DNA from: an uncultured Methanobrevibacter sp.
GTDB lineage: Archaea > Methanobacteriota > Methanobacteria > Methanobacteriales > Methanobacteriaceae
Direction: 5' to 3'
Length of the DNA stretch: 64,000 bases
Assembly: GCF_902784195.1 (NCBI RefSeq)
Contig: NZ_CACZTX010000001.1
Location: forward strand, 372,001-436,000
Under the pieces are notes generated by a model. The model saw only the letters and a program-made list of their open reading frames with translations. It ran no database searches and was not told where the DNA came from. Positions within the stretch are counted from its first letter, which is position 1; every line of letters begins with the position of its first letter. Positions 35,197-46,226 of the stretch are shown in pieces. The position numbers and the translations under genes were made by a program.

Positions 35197-35943
35197 TTAT
35201 ATTTCCAAATCCTTAAGATCTTCTTTTCTGTTAAAGTTTCTGAAGTCCTTTTCAAAGAGAACCTTATTGTCAACTTCTATAAAACAAGAATTTTTCAATC
35301 CTTTAATGAATGACTTAACATATAATTTATCTTCTTTTAAAAGCTCATTAATGTTTTCAACATTCTCTTTTTTATAAATGGAATGCAATGGCTCACTGTT
35401 TGCTATTTTCATATCAGCAGTCATTTCACTTGCATCATTAAAGTTAAATTCATCATTATCCTTGAACTTGTCCTTATTTGATTTTATGTGAAATGGTATG
35501 ATTGCATCAACATCATTATTTGAATTTAAATTTTCTTCAAGCAAGGCAAACATTGCATCTATATTATCCTCACTTATAAAAGGAGAATCACAAGGCAATA
35601 CAAGTGCATAATCTGTTTTTATATTCTTAAGCCCAGTCATGATTCCTGATATCGGGCCTTTTTCCTTAATCTCATCTTCAACAAATTCCAATGAATAATC
35701 AAAATTGCTTTCAATATCACCTTCACAATACTGATTAAGTAATGACTGATAATCAGCTATCCTTTGAGCATCATTTAAAACAATTACAGCATCATTTATT
35801 TTATAGTTTAATCTTTCAAGTATGTGTAAAATCATAGGTTTCTCTTGAATAATCATAGATCCCTTATCCTGACCCATTCTTCTACTCATTCCTCCTGATA
35901 AAACTATGCAAGAATACAATTTTTGACCATTCATGATAATCAT
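35197..35943 (-). CDS. mobA: MobA-like molybdenum cofactor guanylyltransferase
   Basis: 248 aa. The N-terminal nucleotide signature is LSGGMSRRMGQDKG, followed by PISGIMTGL and LPCDSPF, as in MobA. Adds GMP to molybdopterin. An insertion around residues 140-180 is rich in Asp/Asn/Lys and unusually long. Either ATG 35943 or ATG 35934 may be the start. Faces the cbiT-like gene tail to tail. Confidence 0.85.
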   Translation of the reverse strand: MIIMNGQKLYSCIVLSGGMSRRMGQDKGSMIIQEKPMILHILERLNYKINDAVIVLNDAQRIADYQSLLNQYCEGDIESNFDYSLEFVEDEIKEKGPISGIMTGLKNIKTDYALVLPCDSPFISEDNIDAMFALLEENLNSNNDVDAIIPFHIKSNKDKFKDNDEFNFNDASEMTADMKIANSEPLHSIYKKENVENINELLKEDKLYVKSFIKGLKNSCFIEVDNKVLFEKDFRNFNRKEDLKDLEI

Positions 35944-36278
35944 CTAATAATACTTTGAAAAATATTCGATTAATTAATTTTTCTGGACAACAGTTAAAAA
36001 AATATTTCTAAATAATTATTTAATAATTAATATTTTTAAATATATTTATTTTTTAATGAAGGAATATATTATAAATTTTTAAATTAATTAATTTTTTATG
36101 AAGGAATATATTATAAATTTTTAAATTTATTAGTTTTTTAATGAAGGAATAGATTATAAATTTCTTAATATATTTATTTTTTTAATGAATAAATGGCTTA
36201 ATAAAAACACTTTTTACCCTAAAATAGTTACAAAAATTTTAAAAGGAATTAATTTTAAAGTTTAATTTAGGTGAAATC
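35944..36278. repeat. Intergenic region with 43-44 bp tandem repeats
   Basis: Three copies of a ~43-bp unit containing AATGAAGGAATATATTATAA start near 36046, 36091 and 36134, and a partial fourth near 36177. The third copy has GGAATAGATT. The region is upstream of both mobA and the DUF1858-like gene, so it may carry repeated TATA-like elements. Confidence 0.8.
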
Positions 36279-36500
36279 ATGATTAAAGTTACAAGCGATT
36301 CAAAATATATGGATCTTTTAAATGAATATCCCTTACTAAAAACTGATCTTGTTCGTTTAAATCCTAAATTTACTTTTTTAGTAACCCAAATGGGAAAAAT
36401 ATCATTATGGGAAGCTAATCTTGAAGAAGTTAGCCTACGTGCAGAAATGAATGTTGATGAAACAGTTAATCTCTTTCAGAATTTAATTGATTCCTATTAA
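36279..36500 (+). CDS. DUF1858-like small protein
   Basis: 73 aa. Pattern MIKVTSDSKYMDLLNEYPLLKTDLVRLNPKF... matches the helical DUF1858 domain found alone or next to hybrid-cluster and ScdA/RIC-type proteins. Lacks the usual Cys. AGGTGAAATC precedes ATG 36279. Function unknown. Confidence 0.7.
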   Translation: MIKVTSDSKYMDLLNEYPLLKTDLVRLNPKFTFLVTQMGKISLWEANLEEVSLRAEMNVDETVNLFQNLIDSY

Positions 36501-36632
36501 TAGCGATAAAATTAAAAAAGATAAAGAAATAAATTAAAAATCCATCTAAAAAAAGTAAAATAAAAAAAGATAATAAATAAAATAAAAATCCATCTAAAAA
36601 AAGAAAGAAAAATATGATAAGATATCATATTT
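36501..36632. repeat. 50-bp duplication between convergent genes
   Basis: AAAAATCCATCTAAAAAAAG occurs at about 36536 and 36586, a tandem duplication within an A-rich bidirectional terminator region. Confidence 0.6.
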
Positions 36633-37400
36633 TTATTCTTTTACATGAACGTCCGCTTCAGTATCGAATGGATTGGTACGGATAGCAAGAGAAATCATGT
36701 AAGGATAGTATTTCTTAAGGTATTTTAAATAATAAACCCATTCATAAACCAATTTAGAGTAAACTCTCTTCATGTCACCGTTTAAGTGATTGAAATCAGC
36801 ATCCTTGATGTCAGAGAATTCACCTCTGCGGGAAAGCTCTTCATCCAAATGCAATAAAGCAAGCAAGAGTGAAGAGAATTCATCTTTCTCTAAAAGATTA
36901 GGGTTGTTGATGAGGTTTACTAAAAATTCCCTTTTTTCAACAAGAATTGAATGAATGTTTGTTAAGAACTCTTCCCTTTCTTCTGGGGAAATATCCGCTT
37001 TGAAATCGAGACCATTTTCTTTCAATTCCTTCATCTTATTATCGAAATCCTTTTCATCCCAGTTTCTGATATCCTTTAGGTTTTCTGTATTGATCTTGTT
37101 TTTATTGACTTTGCTGAGCTCAGCTAAAAGATCATTTCCAATTTCTGAGAAGAAAGTACCCATAAGCATATCTATTTTCTCTAAAATAGCTTCATGTTCC
37201 TTTTTGCCCATTATGCCTTCAAGCAGGAATGCAACAATCAATATGTCAATTGGAATGAAACCTATATGTTTCCAAAGATAAGCAATAATCTCTTCACCAT
37301 CTCCAAAGATAAGATATCTGGCTAAAAAGATGAGAACAGCCAAGACAAACATGATTATTGCAAATCTGATTTTCCAACTTCTTTCGTTGTTATCTCTCAT
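36633..37400 (-). CDS. Membrane-anchored protein of unknown function
   Basis: 255 aa. Two N-terminal membrane segments (about 10-32 and 42-62) and a long soluble, highly charged helical domain, probably cytoplasmic. It ends with a YPYMISLAIRTNPFD block. No known motif. Its neighbour at 37558-37806 is another small membrane protein. Confidence 0.65.
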   Translation of the reverse strand: MRDNNERSWKIRFAIIMFVLAVLIFLARYLIFGDGEEIIAYLWKHIGFIPIDILIVAFLLEGIMGKKEHEAILEKIDMLMGTFFSEIGNDLLAELSKVNKNKINTENLKDIRNWDEKDFDNKMKELKENGLDFKADISPEEREEFLTNIHSILVEKREFLVNLINNPNLLEKDEFSSLLLALLHLDEELSRRGEFSDIKDADFNHLNGDMKRVYSKLVYEWVYYLKYLKKYYPYMISLAIRTNPFDTEADVHVKE

Positions 37401-37557
37401 TATATAAACTCCAATAAAAATTATACAAATTAATAATCACTATAAGACTTTTTAATCAAATAAGCAAATAATTCTTAATTAATTTATATTAGTAGTTTAT
37501 TCCTTTAATTTAATAAAGTATTCGTTTTAAGAGAAATAAATTAAATCCGTTAAGTAA

Positions 37558-37806
37558 TTAATAGCCAGGGTCAAATTTAAAAACCTTCGCAGCTAATTTC
37601 ATACCAGTATCCCTAACGAATGTATTGATTAATAAATAAGCCACTAACCATCTTAAAGGCCATAATATCAAACAGTTTTCCATTGAAATTCCATTTCCAG
37701 TTAAATAAAATGGAATTACACCAAAAATAATTGGCATGATAATGCTCATCATAAAACTAATCCAAAATGCAACAGGATTCCAAAGTCTTTTAATAAAATC
37801 TAACAT
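37558..37806 (-). CDS. Small membrane protein (DUF2798-like)
   Basis: 82 aa with two hydrophobic spans (about 10-32 and 45-65) and the WPLRWLVAYLL segment seen in DUF2798 proteins. AAGGAGATATAT precedes ATG 37806. Function unknown; about 157 bp downstream of the preceding minus-strand gene. Confidence 0.6.
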   Translation of the reverse strand: MLDFIKRLWNPVAFWISFMMSIIMPIIFGVIPFYLTGNGISMENCLILWPLRWLVAYLLINTFVRDTGMKLAAKVFKFDPGY

Positions 37807-38006
37807 AATATATCTCCTTATAGTAAATTTTTTTAAATATTTTATAAAACCTGTTAAAAATAGAATAAATAATTTTTTTTAAAATATTTTATCTACTATT
37901 TAAAGACTTTAAAAAGCAATTCAATTAGAATTGTAAAAAAAGAATTATTTAATTTGAAAAAATAAACAAATTAAAATAAAAATGATTTTTGAAAAAAATG
38001 AAAAAT

Positions 38007-38032
38007 AGAATAATGATAAAATTATTCTAAAA
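38007..38032 (-). terminator. guaB terminator hairpin
   Basis: TAGAATAAT and ATTATTCTA flank a short loop just past the guaB stop, followed on the minus strand by a T-rich run. Confidence 0.5.
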
Positions 38033-38050
38033 TCCATTAAATAATTCAAA

Positions 38051-39544
38051 CTATTCAAAATTTGGGTAGTTTGGACTTTCGTTAGTGATCATCAATTCAT
38101 GAGGATGTGATTCCTTAATACCACTTGCAGTGATTCTAACGAAACGAGCAACTTCCTTCATGGTTTGAATGTCACGAGCACCACAGTAGCCCATAGAAGA
38201 CTTTAATCCTCCAACCAATTGGAAGACAACTTCAGCTACAGTTCCCTTATATGGAACTACACCTTCTACACCTTCAGCCACTAATTTTGAATGTTTCATA
38301 TGGGTGCCTTTATCAACTTCTTGGAAGTATCTGTCAGCTCCACCACCAGATCCACCAGTCATAGCTCCAATGGAACCCATTCCACGGTAGGTTTTGTATT
38401 TTCTACCATTCATGGTCACAATGTCACCCGGAGCCTCCAAGGTTCCTGCAAGCAAGTTACCAAGCATTACAACATCTGCACCAGCACCAATAGCTTTTGC
38501 AATGTCACCAGAGTATCTAAGACCTCCATCAGCAATGACAGGAACTCCAGCTTCGCTAGCAATATCTGCCACTTCTGCAATAGCTGTTACTTGAGGTACA
38601 CCGATACCTGCTACAATACGGGTAGTACAAATGGAACCTGGACCAATACCTACCTTAAGACCATCTGCACCATGAGCAATCAAGTCTTCTGCAGCTTCAC
38701 GGGTTGCAATGTTACCCATACATAAGTCTGCATCGATATTGTCCTTGATGGTTTCTGCAAATTTAACTACATTCATGTTATGAGCATGAGCACAGTCAAT
38801 TGAAATGATGTCTGCTCCAGCCTCATCCAATGCCATAGCCCTGTCCAAATCGAAAGGACCACAAGCTGCTGCAACTAAGTATTTTCCTTTTTTATCAACT
38901 GCAGCGTTAGGATGTTGATCTTGATTTAAAATGTCTTTAATGGTAAGAATACCTACCAAATCACCATCTTCACTTACAACAGGCAATCTTTCAACCTTGT
39001 TTTCATAAGCAATATCCAATGCCTCTTCAGAAGAGATATTCTCTTTAATTGTAACAACTTCAGAGGTCATTATGTCTTTAACTAATTTTTTAGAATCTGA
39101 TTTTAAGAAAGGTCTTACATCCCTTTTTGAGATAATTCCTACAATCTTCTCATTTTCTATAACAGGAAGACCGCTAACAGATTCATTTTCCATAATGTCT
39201 TGGACAGTTTCAATGGAAGATTCAGGGCTGATGGTCACTACATCACGTACTGTAATGTCTTCAGCACTTTTAACTTTCTTAACCTCTTCCACTTGTGCCT
39301 CTTGAGTGATGTTACGGTGAATTACACCAATTCCTCCTTCTTGAGCAAGTGCAATAGCCAAATTAGCTTCAGTTACTGTATCCATTGCAGCACTCATAAT
39401 AGGTATATTTAATTGGATGTCTTTTGTTAAGTTTACTTTAGTCACCACATCTTTTGCTTCAATCCAGGAAGCGTTAGGAACTAATAAAAAATCATCATAA
39501 GTGTAACCAGGTTTTGCATTATATATCTTATCTGAAAATTGCAA
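38051..39544 (-). CDS. guaB: IMP dehydrogenase
   Basis: 497 aa, full length. Oxidises IMP to XMP in GTP synthesis. The TIM barrel is interrupted by two CBS domains (about residues 95-210). Catalytic Cys near 305 in [11 protein letters not shown], then GGLRYSGD and the RGMGSIGAM flap. The start is TTG 39544 after AGGAGGAAAAAAA, and translation from the next in-frame starts would lose the conserved N-terminus. The gene stands alone. Confidence 0.97.
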   Translation of the reverse strand: MQFSDKIYNAKPGYTYDDFLLVPNASWIEAKDVVTKVNLTKDIQLNIPIMSAAMDTVTEANLAIALAQEGGIGVIHRNITQEAQVEEVKKVKSAEDITVRDVVTISPESSIETVQDIMENESVSGLPVIENEKIVGIISKRDVRPFLKSDSKKLVKDIMTSEVVTIKENISSEEALDIAYENKVERLPVVSEDGDLVGILTIKDILNQDQHPNAAVDKKGKYLVAAACGPFDLDRAMALDEAGADIISIDCAHAHNMNVVKFAETIKDNIDADLCMGNIATREAAEDLIAHGADGLKVGIGPGSICTTRIVAGIGVPQVTAIAEVADIASEAGVPVIADGGLRYSGDIAKAIGAGADVVMLGNLLAGTLEAPGDIVTMNGRKYKTYRGMGSIGAMTGGSGGGADRYFQEVDKGTHMKHSKLVAEGVEGVVPYKGTVAEVVFQLVGGLKSSMGYCGARDIQTMKEVARFVRITASGIKESHPHELMITNESPNYPNFE

Positions 39545-39673
39545 TTTTTTTCCTCCTAAAAATTGTAAAAAAATAAAATTATAATTAAAAATTCATGAAA
39601 ATGATTTAAAAAAAATTATCCTAATTTAAGAAAATTAAGATAATTATAAGCATCAATTAAGAAATATTTGAAA

Positions 39674-40393
<720 letters not shown>

Positions 40394-40736
40394 ATATATT
40401 CCTCCAAACTATATATTTTTACAATATTCTTCATAATATCTATCAATTATAATTTTAATAATTTAATTTATAATTCTAATAAGTTTATTTATAATTTAAA
40501 ATTTTATAAAATATCCATTTAAGAATTATTTGCATGAAGCAAACCCTTAATAAGTTTAATATTCTATAAATATTTTAGATTATCTATAATTATATAAATA
40601 ATAATATAAATACTTTTAATTTTTTTAGAAATTTTTTTAGAAAAAAATAGTTATCAGAGTAAAAGTAAAATAGTGGGCAATTGAAAAATAAAAAAAAGAA
40701 AAAGGAGTTAGAAATAACTCCAAATAAAAAGATAAT
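40394..40736. other. Intergenic region mfnB / adhesin
   Basis: 343 bp, A/T rich. Contains the mfnB promoter, a short TTTGC/GCAAA hairpin near 40528-40545 and the adhesin terminator at its right end. No gene seen. Confidence 0.45.
40704..40721 (-). terminator. Hairpin terminator of the 1290-aa adhesin
   Basis: GGAGTTA, loop, TAACTCC: seven-bp stem followed on the minus strand by a long T tract (A run 40691-40703). Confidence 0.7.
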
Positions 40737-43700
40737 TTAATTTTTCCTAACTTTAACTAAAAATAAAGTCAATAGAGACAATATAACTAAGATTAATGGA
40801 TTTCCTGTTTTTTTAGAAGAAATATTAATATGGCTACTGATTTTTTTGACTGATGAACTTAAAGATTTATTTTTTGAATGAGGATCATTTTCCAATTCAT
40901 CCCTAGAATTGTTTCCTCCATCGTCAGGGAAGTTATAATCATCCAAAGGATAATCATCATCAAAATCATCTTGAGGATCATCAGAATCATTATTTTGTCC
41001 ATCATCAGGATCATCATTTAATGGAACAACTTCAATCCTTGATGAATCGAAATTATTTGATTCATTTATATCTTTTGTTGAAGAATTTGCAGTAGCATTA
41101 TTTAATACAATCCCCTCTTCTAAAGTTTTAGTGGAAATGATTAAAAATGCAGACTCATTATTTTCCAAATCTCCAACTTTCCAAGTTAAATCAATATTTC
41201 CATTTTCATCAGTGACATTCACCACTTCTCCTTTACTGGATTCATGAATCACATATTCCAATCCTTCAGGGATATTGTTAAAGACATTAACATCACTTGC
41301 ATTGTCCGGACCAATGTTAGTTACATTAATTATCCAATTAACAGTTTCACCAACAGCTGTTGGATCCTTATCTGGAATGATTGTAATCAATAAATCACAT
41401 AAAGATGAAACAGTTACTGAATCACAATCGAAATTATTAGATTCATCAGGGTCATAAGTTTCTGCAGTGACATTAGTCGGTAAGATTATCTCTTTATTTG
41501 ATGAATTGACTTTAGTGGAAATTACAAAGCTAATTTCTTCACCAACTGATAAACTTGGAATATCCAATTTTAGACTTGATTGATTAAAATCAGGATTGGA
41601 ACAGTTTAAATAAATCAAATCATCCTCTAATTCACCAAATGAAACTATTAACTTGCTTGCATCATCAGGACCATCATTTCTAATGGTCACTGTCCAATTG
41701 AGAATATCGCCATAATCCACTAGATCTTGTGAAGCCTCAATATCAATAGTCAAATCTGCACTTAAGACTTTAATAGTCTTATTTTTAAAGTTATTGGATA
41801 AATTTGAATCCTCTTCAATAGAAGATACATTTACTGGAAAATCAATTAAACCAGTTTGATTGGTTAATGCATTAATAATCAAGGTTTGATTTTCTCCAAT
41901 GCACAAATTGCCAATAAGCCAAATTCCATCTTCAGGGTCATAAGTTCCGATTGAAGGAGTTGCAGATAAGTATACTAATCCTTCAGGAAGAACAGCACTT
42001 AAATTTACCCCACTTGCATTATTTGGACCATTATTACAGACTTTAATAGTGTACTTTACAGTTTTATTGAAATCAATGTTTACTCTGCTGGATCCAATAT
42101 TTACTGATAAGTCAACTATTGGAATAATTTCAAACTGATTATCCTCATCAATTCCCTTATAGTAATCATCTTCAAAATGCTTTGCATAAATCAGATATTT
42201 TCCTGGTTCAAGGGGTTGATTGAAATAATCACTTAGATTAAGATAAATATCTCCTAAAATACCTGTTTTTAAAGTTTTGTTAAATATTATATCCTCTGAA
42301 ATATCATTGGGACCATTGATACTAATATCCATATCGCTCCTATTGCTAGAAGAGTCATTATTTTGAGAGTCTTTATAAATAATTATATTAACTATTTGAT
42401 TATCTTCCCTATCATCCTGATACAATAAGCTGCCATTATAGCTGTTTTGAGCACCAATTACTGGGTGAATCTCATCTTCAGAAGTGGTTTTCTTGCCTTT
42501 GGAGGATATATAACTTACATTATAGAAATATATTTCATCCATTGAAGCAGCATTATATATTGAATTAGCAATATTATTGCCTCCCACTAATGTGAAGTTA
42601 ATAATTATATCACTTTCATTAAAATAGCTGACAGAAGGATTTACATTTGATTCCAAAGAATAAGACCATGCTTGATTCTTATCAAAACTAGTATTTGATA
42701 AAGTCATATCCAATCCATCAGTGTAAATTGCAGATCCATTTCGTGCTGTATTGAAGTTAAATATTGAAGAGTCAATGGTATTCTCATCGCCTTTAATATA
42801 AATGGCACCACCTAAACCACTATCAAGTTCATTAGGATTAGGAATTGCATTATTATTTAAAAAATTAGATGATATTACTTTAGCATTTGACCCATCAATG
42901 AAAATAGCTCCACCTTTTTGACTGACATCATTGTGACTAAAATTACTTAATATTAAATTAGCATCAGGTCCTTCGATATACAGGCCTGCACCTGACACTC
43001 CAACATTATTTTCAAAAATGCTATCATAGACATATGTGTTTATGCCCTCAATGTATACAGAACCATTTTTTATCATATGATTTGTAAAATTTGAACTGAA
43101 TAGATTAGCATTAGCCCCTAATACATAAACTGCTGCACCAAAATCAGCAAAATTTTTTTCAAAACTGGAATTCAAGATTGATGCATCAGACCCATTAATG
43201 AATATTCCTGCTCCAAAATTTTTTGCAGAATTGGAATTAAATGTGGAGTTTATTATTAAAGCATTATTTCCTACTATGAAAATAGCTCCACCGTCACTTT
43301 CATTCGCTTTATTGCCTTCAAATATGGAATTTGTTACCTTTACATTATGTCCTTTAATTTGAATAGCTCCACCCATAGGAGCAGAGTTATTGATAAAGAC
43401 ACAACCAGTAATATTTACACTAATATCATCCGCTAAAAAGCCAGTGCTTATTGCACCTCCGTACTCTCCAGCAGTATTATTGATAAAAATACAATTTATC
43501 AATTCACCGTCACTATGAAGAGTGGTGGCACCACCAACCTTATTGCAGTAATTATTTATAAAAGTAGAATTAATTACTTTAATTCCAGGACGGAAACATA
43601 AAGCTCCAGCATGTGTATCATTGGCATTGGTTATTACAGTATTATTGGCGAAAGTACAATTAACAATATAACCTACATTAGTACCATTAATTTTTTCACC

Positions 43701-44609
43701 TATCTGCAGAGCAGCTCCATGCCCTTGAAGACCAGTATTATCAATTATTGTATTATTAAAGAAATTAGAATTTTTAACAGTTACATTTTTTGCTAAAAGG
43801 ATAACAGAACTGGATACATCTGAATTAGAAAAAGAAAAATTGCTATTTTCAAGATAAAAGTTTTCTGAACCAATTTCAACAATCAAATGTTTGAAATTAT
43901 TTCTGAAATTACAATTGGACACTGAAGAATCATTTCCTAAAAAATCCACAGCAATAGAAATACCATTAATGAAATTACAATTTAATAAATGGACATTACT
44001 AGATTTAATTTTTAGAATTCTTGATAATTTTTTTGCATCTAAAGTTGCCATATTATCCATAGAACCTCCATTTATAGTTATGGCTTTGTTTATGGTAATT
44101 GGAGTGCCATTACCAATAAATGTTTTTCCATCTAAATTAATAACTGAAGATTCAGGGGAATTGTCAATTAAATTTTGTAAATCACTGAAAGTATATGAAT
44201 TTGCCTTTAAAGGATTAGCATTTAAAGAATTACTATAAACACTAGAATTTTTATTTCCACCATTTGAATTAATATAATCAAGACTAGATTTAAGAGATTT
44301 CTCATCTGAATTAATAGAATTTAAATCTGACTCATCCAAATTTAAATTAGATAATTCATTCATAGAATCTACACAATCCTTATCTTCATTATTATATTCA
44401 ATAGAACCTCTATTCTGATTTAAACTTGTTAAAGAAGATTCAGACTGTGATTTTTCTACAGCTGAATTATTGTTAGATTCCAAAATGGATTCTGAAATGG
44501 AATCAGATATAGAATCCACATTTAAATCAGCTGCACTTACTGTTGAAAATGTTAAAAAAACACAGAGAATCATACAAATTAAATAAATTGATTTAATTTT
44601 CACTGTCAT
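40737..44609 (-). CDS. Large adhesin-like beta-helix protein with DUF11 repeats and C-terminal anchor
   Basis: 1290 aa. Signal peptide with VFLTFSTVSAA; a Ser/Asn-rich stretch to about 135; a right-handed beta-helix (about 140-650) built of NSTFNSNSA-type coils with Gly-Gly-Ala-Ile; then three DUF11 repeats (about 810-1185; NNGPNNASGVNLS, NDGPDDASKLIV, NIGPDNASDVNV). An Asp/Asn-rich spacer and a C-terminal TGNPLILVILSLLTLFLV segment with basic end follow, likely a membrane or sorting anchor. Exported, probably binding partner cells or surfaces. Its leader contains competing hairpins (44623-44689). Confidence 0.88.
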   Translation of the reverse strand: MTVKIKSIYLICMILCVFLTFSTVSAADLNVDSISDSISESILESNNNSAVEKSQSESSLTSLNQNRGSIEYNNEDKDCVDSMNELSNLNLDESDLNSINSDEKSLKSSLDYINSNGGNKNSSVYSNSLNANPLKANSYTFSDLQNLIDNSPESSVINLDGKTFIGNGTPITINKAITINGGSMDNMATLDAKKLSRILKIKSSNVHLLNCNFINGISIAVDFLGNDSSVSNCNFRNNFKHLIVEIGSENFYLENSNFSFSNSDVSSSVILLAKNVTVKNSNFFNNTIIDNTGLQGHGAALQIGEKINGTNVGYIVNCTFANNTVITNANDTHAGALCFRPGIKVINSTFINNYCNKVGGATTLHSDGELINCIFINNTAGEYGGAISTGFLADDISVNITGCVFINNSAPMGGAIQIKGHNVKVTNSIFEGNKANESDGGAIFIVGNNALIINSTFNSNSAKNFGAGIFINGSDASILNSSFEKNFADFGAAVYVLGANANLFSSNFTNHMIKNGSVYIEGINTYVYDSIFENNVGVSGAGLYIEGPDANLILSNFSHNDVSQKGGAIFIDGSNAKVISSNFLNNNAIPNPNELDSGLGGAIYIKGDENTIDSSIFNFNTARNGSAIYTDGLDMTLSNTSFDKNQAWSYSLESNVNPSVSYFNESDIIINFTLVGGNNIANSIYNAASMDEIYFYNVSYISSKGKKTTSEDEIHPVIGAQNSYNGSLLYQDDREDNQIVNIIIYKDSQNNDSSSNRSDMDISINGPNDISEDIIFNKTLKTGILGDIYLNLSDYFNQPLEPGKYLIYAKHFEDDYYKGIDEDNQFEIIPIVDLSVNIGSSRVNIDFNKTVKYTIKVCNNGPNNASGVNLSAVLPEGLVYLSATPSIGTYDPEDGIWLIGNLCIGENQTLIINALTNQTGLIDFPVNVSSIEEDSNLSNNFKNKTIKVLSADLTIDIEASQDLVDYGDILNWTVTIRNDGPDDASKLIVSFGELEDDLIYLNCSNPDFNQSSLKLDIPSLSVGEEISFVISTKVNSSNKEIILPTNVTAETYDPDESNNFDCDSVTVSSLCDLLITIIPDKDPTAVGETVNWIINVTNIGPDNASDVNVFNNIPEGLEYVIHESSKGEVVNVTDENGNIDLTWKVGDLENNESAFLIISTKTLEEGIVLNNATANSSTKDINESNNFDSSRIEVVPLNDDPDDGQNNDSDDPQDDFDDDYPLDDYNFPDDGGNNSRDELENDPHSKNKSLSSSVKKISSHINISSKKTGNPLILVILSLLTLFLVKVRKN

Positions 44610-44622
44610 AACACCTCATAAA

Positions 44623-44689
44623 TTTTGAAGAAAAAATGATTAAGAGAACTAATCTTAATGAATATTTTTCTTCAAAAATATGTTTGAAG
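44623..44689 (-). promoter_or_regulatory. Adhesin leader with mutually exclusive hairpins
   Basis: TTTTGAAGAAAAA (44623-44635) pairs with TTTTTCTTCAAAA (44665-44677), 13 bp, enclosing a second 7-bp stem (ATTAAGA/TCTTAAT). Bases 44670-44676 can instead pair with TTTGAAG at 44683-44689 (7 bp). The elements lie 14-80 bp upstream of the adhesin start. Confidence 0.55.
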
Positions 44690-44999
44690 TAATCATTTAT
44701 AAATTAAACAGTTTTTTGGTCTTTAAAATTGATTTAAGCCCATAATCTTGTTTTAATATTGAAATAAAATTAAAATTACAGATTAATTTACTAAATAATT
44801 ATTATTTTATATTTAAATTGAAATTTATTAAATTAAATTAATTTTTTATTATATTTTTATTTAAAAAAGAAAAAGATTTATAAAAAATAAAAAATTTAAA
44901 AAAAGATAAAAAAATTAGTAAAAAAGATAAAATTACTGAAAAAAGATTAGTTAAAAAAATCAGTGAAAAGAGTTAAGAAAGGGAGAAAAAATAAAAAAA
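44690..44999. other. Intergenic region upstream of the adhesin
   Basis: About 310 bp, extremely A/T rich, with the adhesin promoter (TATA-like TTATAAAT near 44697-44705) and the 3' tail of the LUD gene's transcript. No ORF or other repeat seen. Confidence 0.45.
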
Positions 45000-46226
45000 T
45001 TAATAAGGAGATCCCTTTTCTTTAATGTTATCCCTAATTTTTTTATGTTGCTCTCTAGAAAGTCCATCTTTTTGAGTTGAATTTCTTAAATCCTCAATAA
45101 TCTTATTTGTAGGAGTTAAAACTGGACAATTTTCAGTGCACATACCACATAATGTACACATATACAAACCAGAATCGACAGATCCCTTGTTATCCTTAAG
45201 GTATTTGCTCAATGCAACACCACGGCCACCTAAATAGCTGTGATAACCGAATTCATTACCTACAACATTATAGACAGGGCAATTGACAACGCAATTTCCA
45301 CAGCCAATGCACCAAAGACATTCCTTAATGGCTTCCTTTCTGCCGTTATCCAGTAAAATGACTGCTACTTTTTCAGCACCATACATGTTTTTTAGAAGCT
45401 TTTTCTCAATATCTGCAGTTTTGGAAGGGCCTGCTACAATATTTATATATGAAGTCAAGGGTTTTCCAGTTGCAAATGCTGTTTCAAGCTTACCTATTGA
45501 AACGCAATCCTCAAGCAATGGAACCAATTTATCGATTCCTGCAACAATGATATGAAGCTTTTTGTTTTGAACCAAACTGATGTTTCCTTCATTGTGAACC
45601 ATTAAAACAGCCCCGTCTTCAGCAGCAATTGAATTGGTACCGCTGAGCCCTATGGAAGATTTCTCTAGAAGGCTTAAAACATCCTCCCTAACCGCTTCCA
45701 TAATTGGCCTTGGTTCTGCAGGCAAATCCAAATTCATAGACTCATTGACAATCTTTGCAATGTCATAAACAGTCAAATGGGAAGCAGGGCCAGTAGGATG
45801 AACTGGACTGTTATCATCTTTTTTCAATTGCAGAATACGGTCTCCCAAATCAGTTTCGACAATTGTCATGCCTTCATCTTCTAAAAATTGAGTTGCATCA
45901 ATTTCACGTAGAGTATTGGACTTTGATTTGGCAATATAAACCTCATTTTTATCAATATTGCTATTTTCAATTTCCTCATTTATTAAATCAAGCAATATCT
46001 TTCTTGCCTCTTCATCATCACTTGCATAAAAGCAATCAATATCATTTTCCTTTAAGCTCTTCATTGCAATAGCTAATAGCTCTTCATTATTGTCTATTGC
46101 ATCCTTTCTAATATCTATGACCCTTTTTTGGAGAGCTTGGATCTTTGGAGATTTCACAAGGGGCTCTATCCTGTCCTTTAAGTTATTGAATACCTTTCTC
46201 ATTGATTCAATTTCCTCATCCTTCAT
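45000..46226 (-). CDS. LUD-domain iron-sulfur protein (LutB-like)
   Basis: 408 aa. An LUD domain (about 40-280, with STGLSGTNSIAAEDGA-like sequence) precedes two 4Fe-4S motifs: CLWCIGCGNCVVNCP and CTLCGMCTENCP. Resembles the LutB part of lactate oxidation complexes, here probably used with an unknown hydroxyacid or as an electron-transfer partner. ATG overlaps the end of the CCG gene by 4 bp, so the two are coupled. The true substrate in a methanogen is uncertain. Confidence 0.8.
   Translation of the reverse strand: MKDEEIESMRKVFNNLKDRIEPLVKSPKIQALQKRVIDIRKDAIDNNEELLAIAMKSLKENDIDCFYASDDEEARKILLDLINEEIENSNIDKNEVYIAKSKSNTLREIDATQFLEDEGMTIVETDLGDRILQLKKDDNSPVHPTGPASHLTVYDIAKIVNESMNLDLPAEPRPIMEAVREDVLSLLEKSSIGLSGTNSIAAEDGAVLMVHNEGNISLVQNKKLHIIVAGIDKLVPLLEDCVSIGKLETAFATGKPLTSYINIVAGPSKTADIEKKLLKNMYGAEKVAVILLDNGRKEAIKECLWCIGCGNCVVNCPVYNVVGNEFGYHSYLGGRGVALSKYLKDNKGSVDSGLYMCTLCGMCTENCPVLTPTNKIIEDLRNSTQKDGLSREQHKKIRDNIKEKGSPY

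Noticed and set aside
36046-36185. Repeats as a possible CRISPR or replication origin
   Set aside because: No spacers, and no ORB-like boxes or Cdc6 gene nearby.
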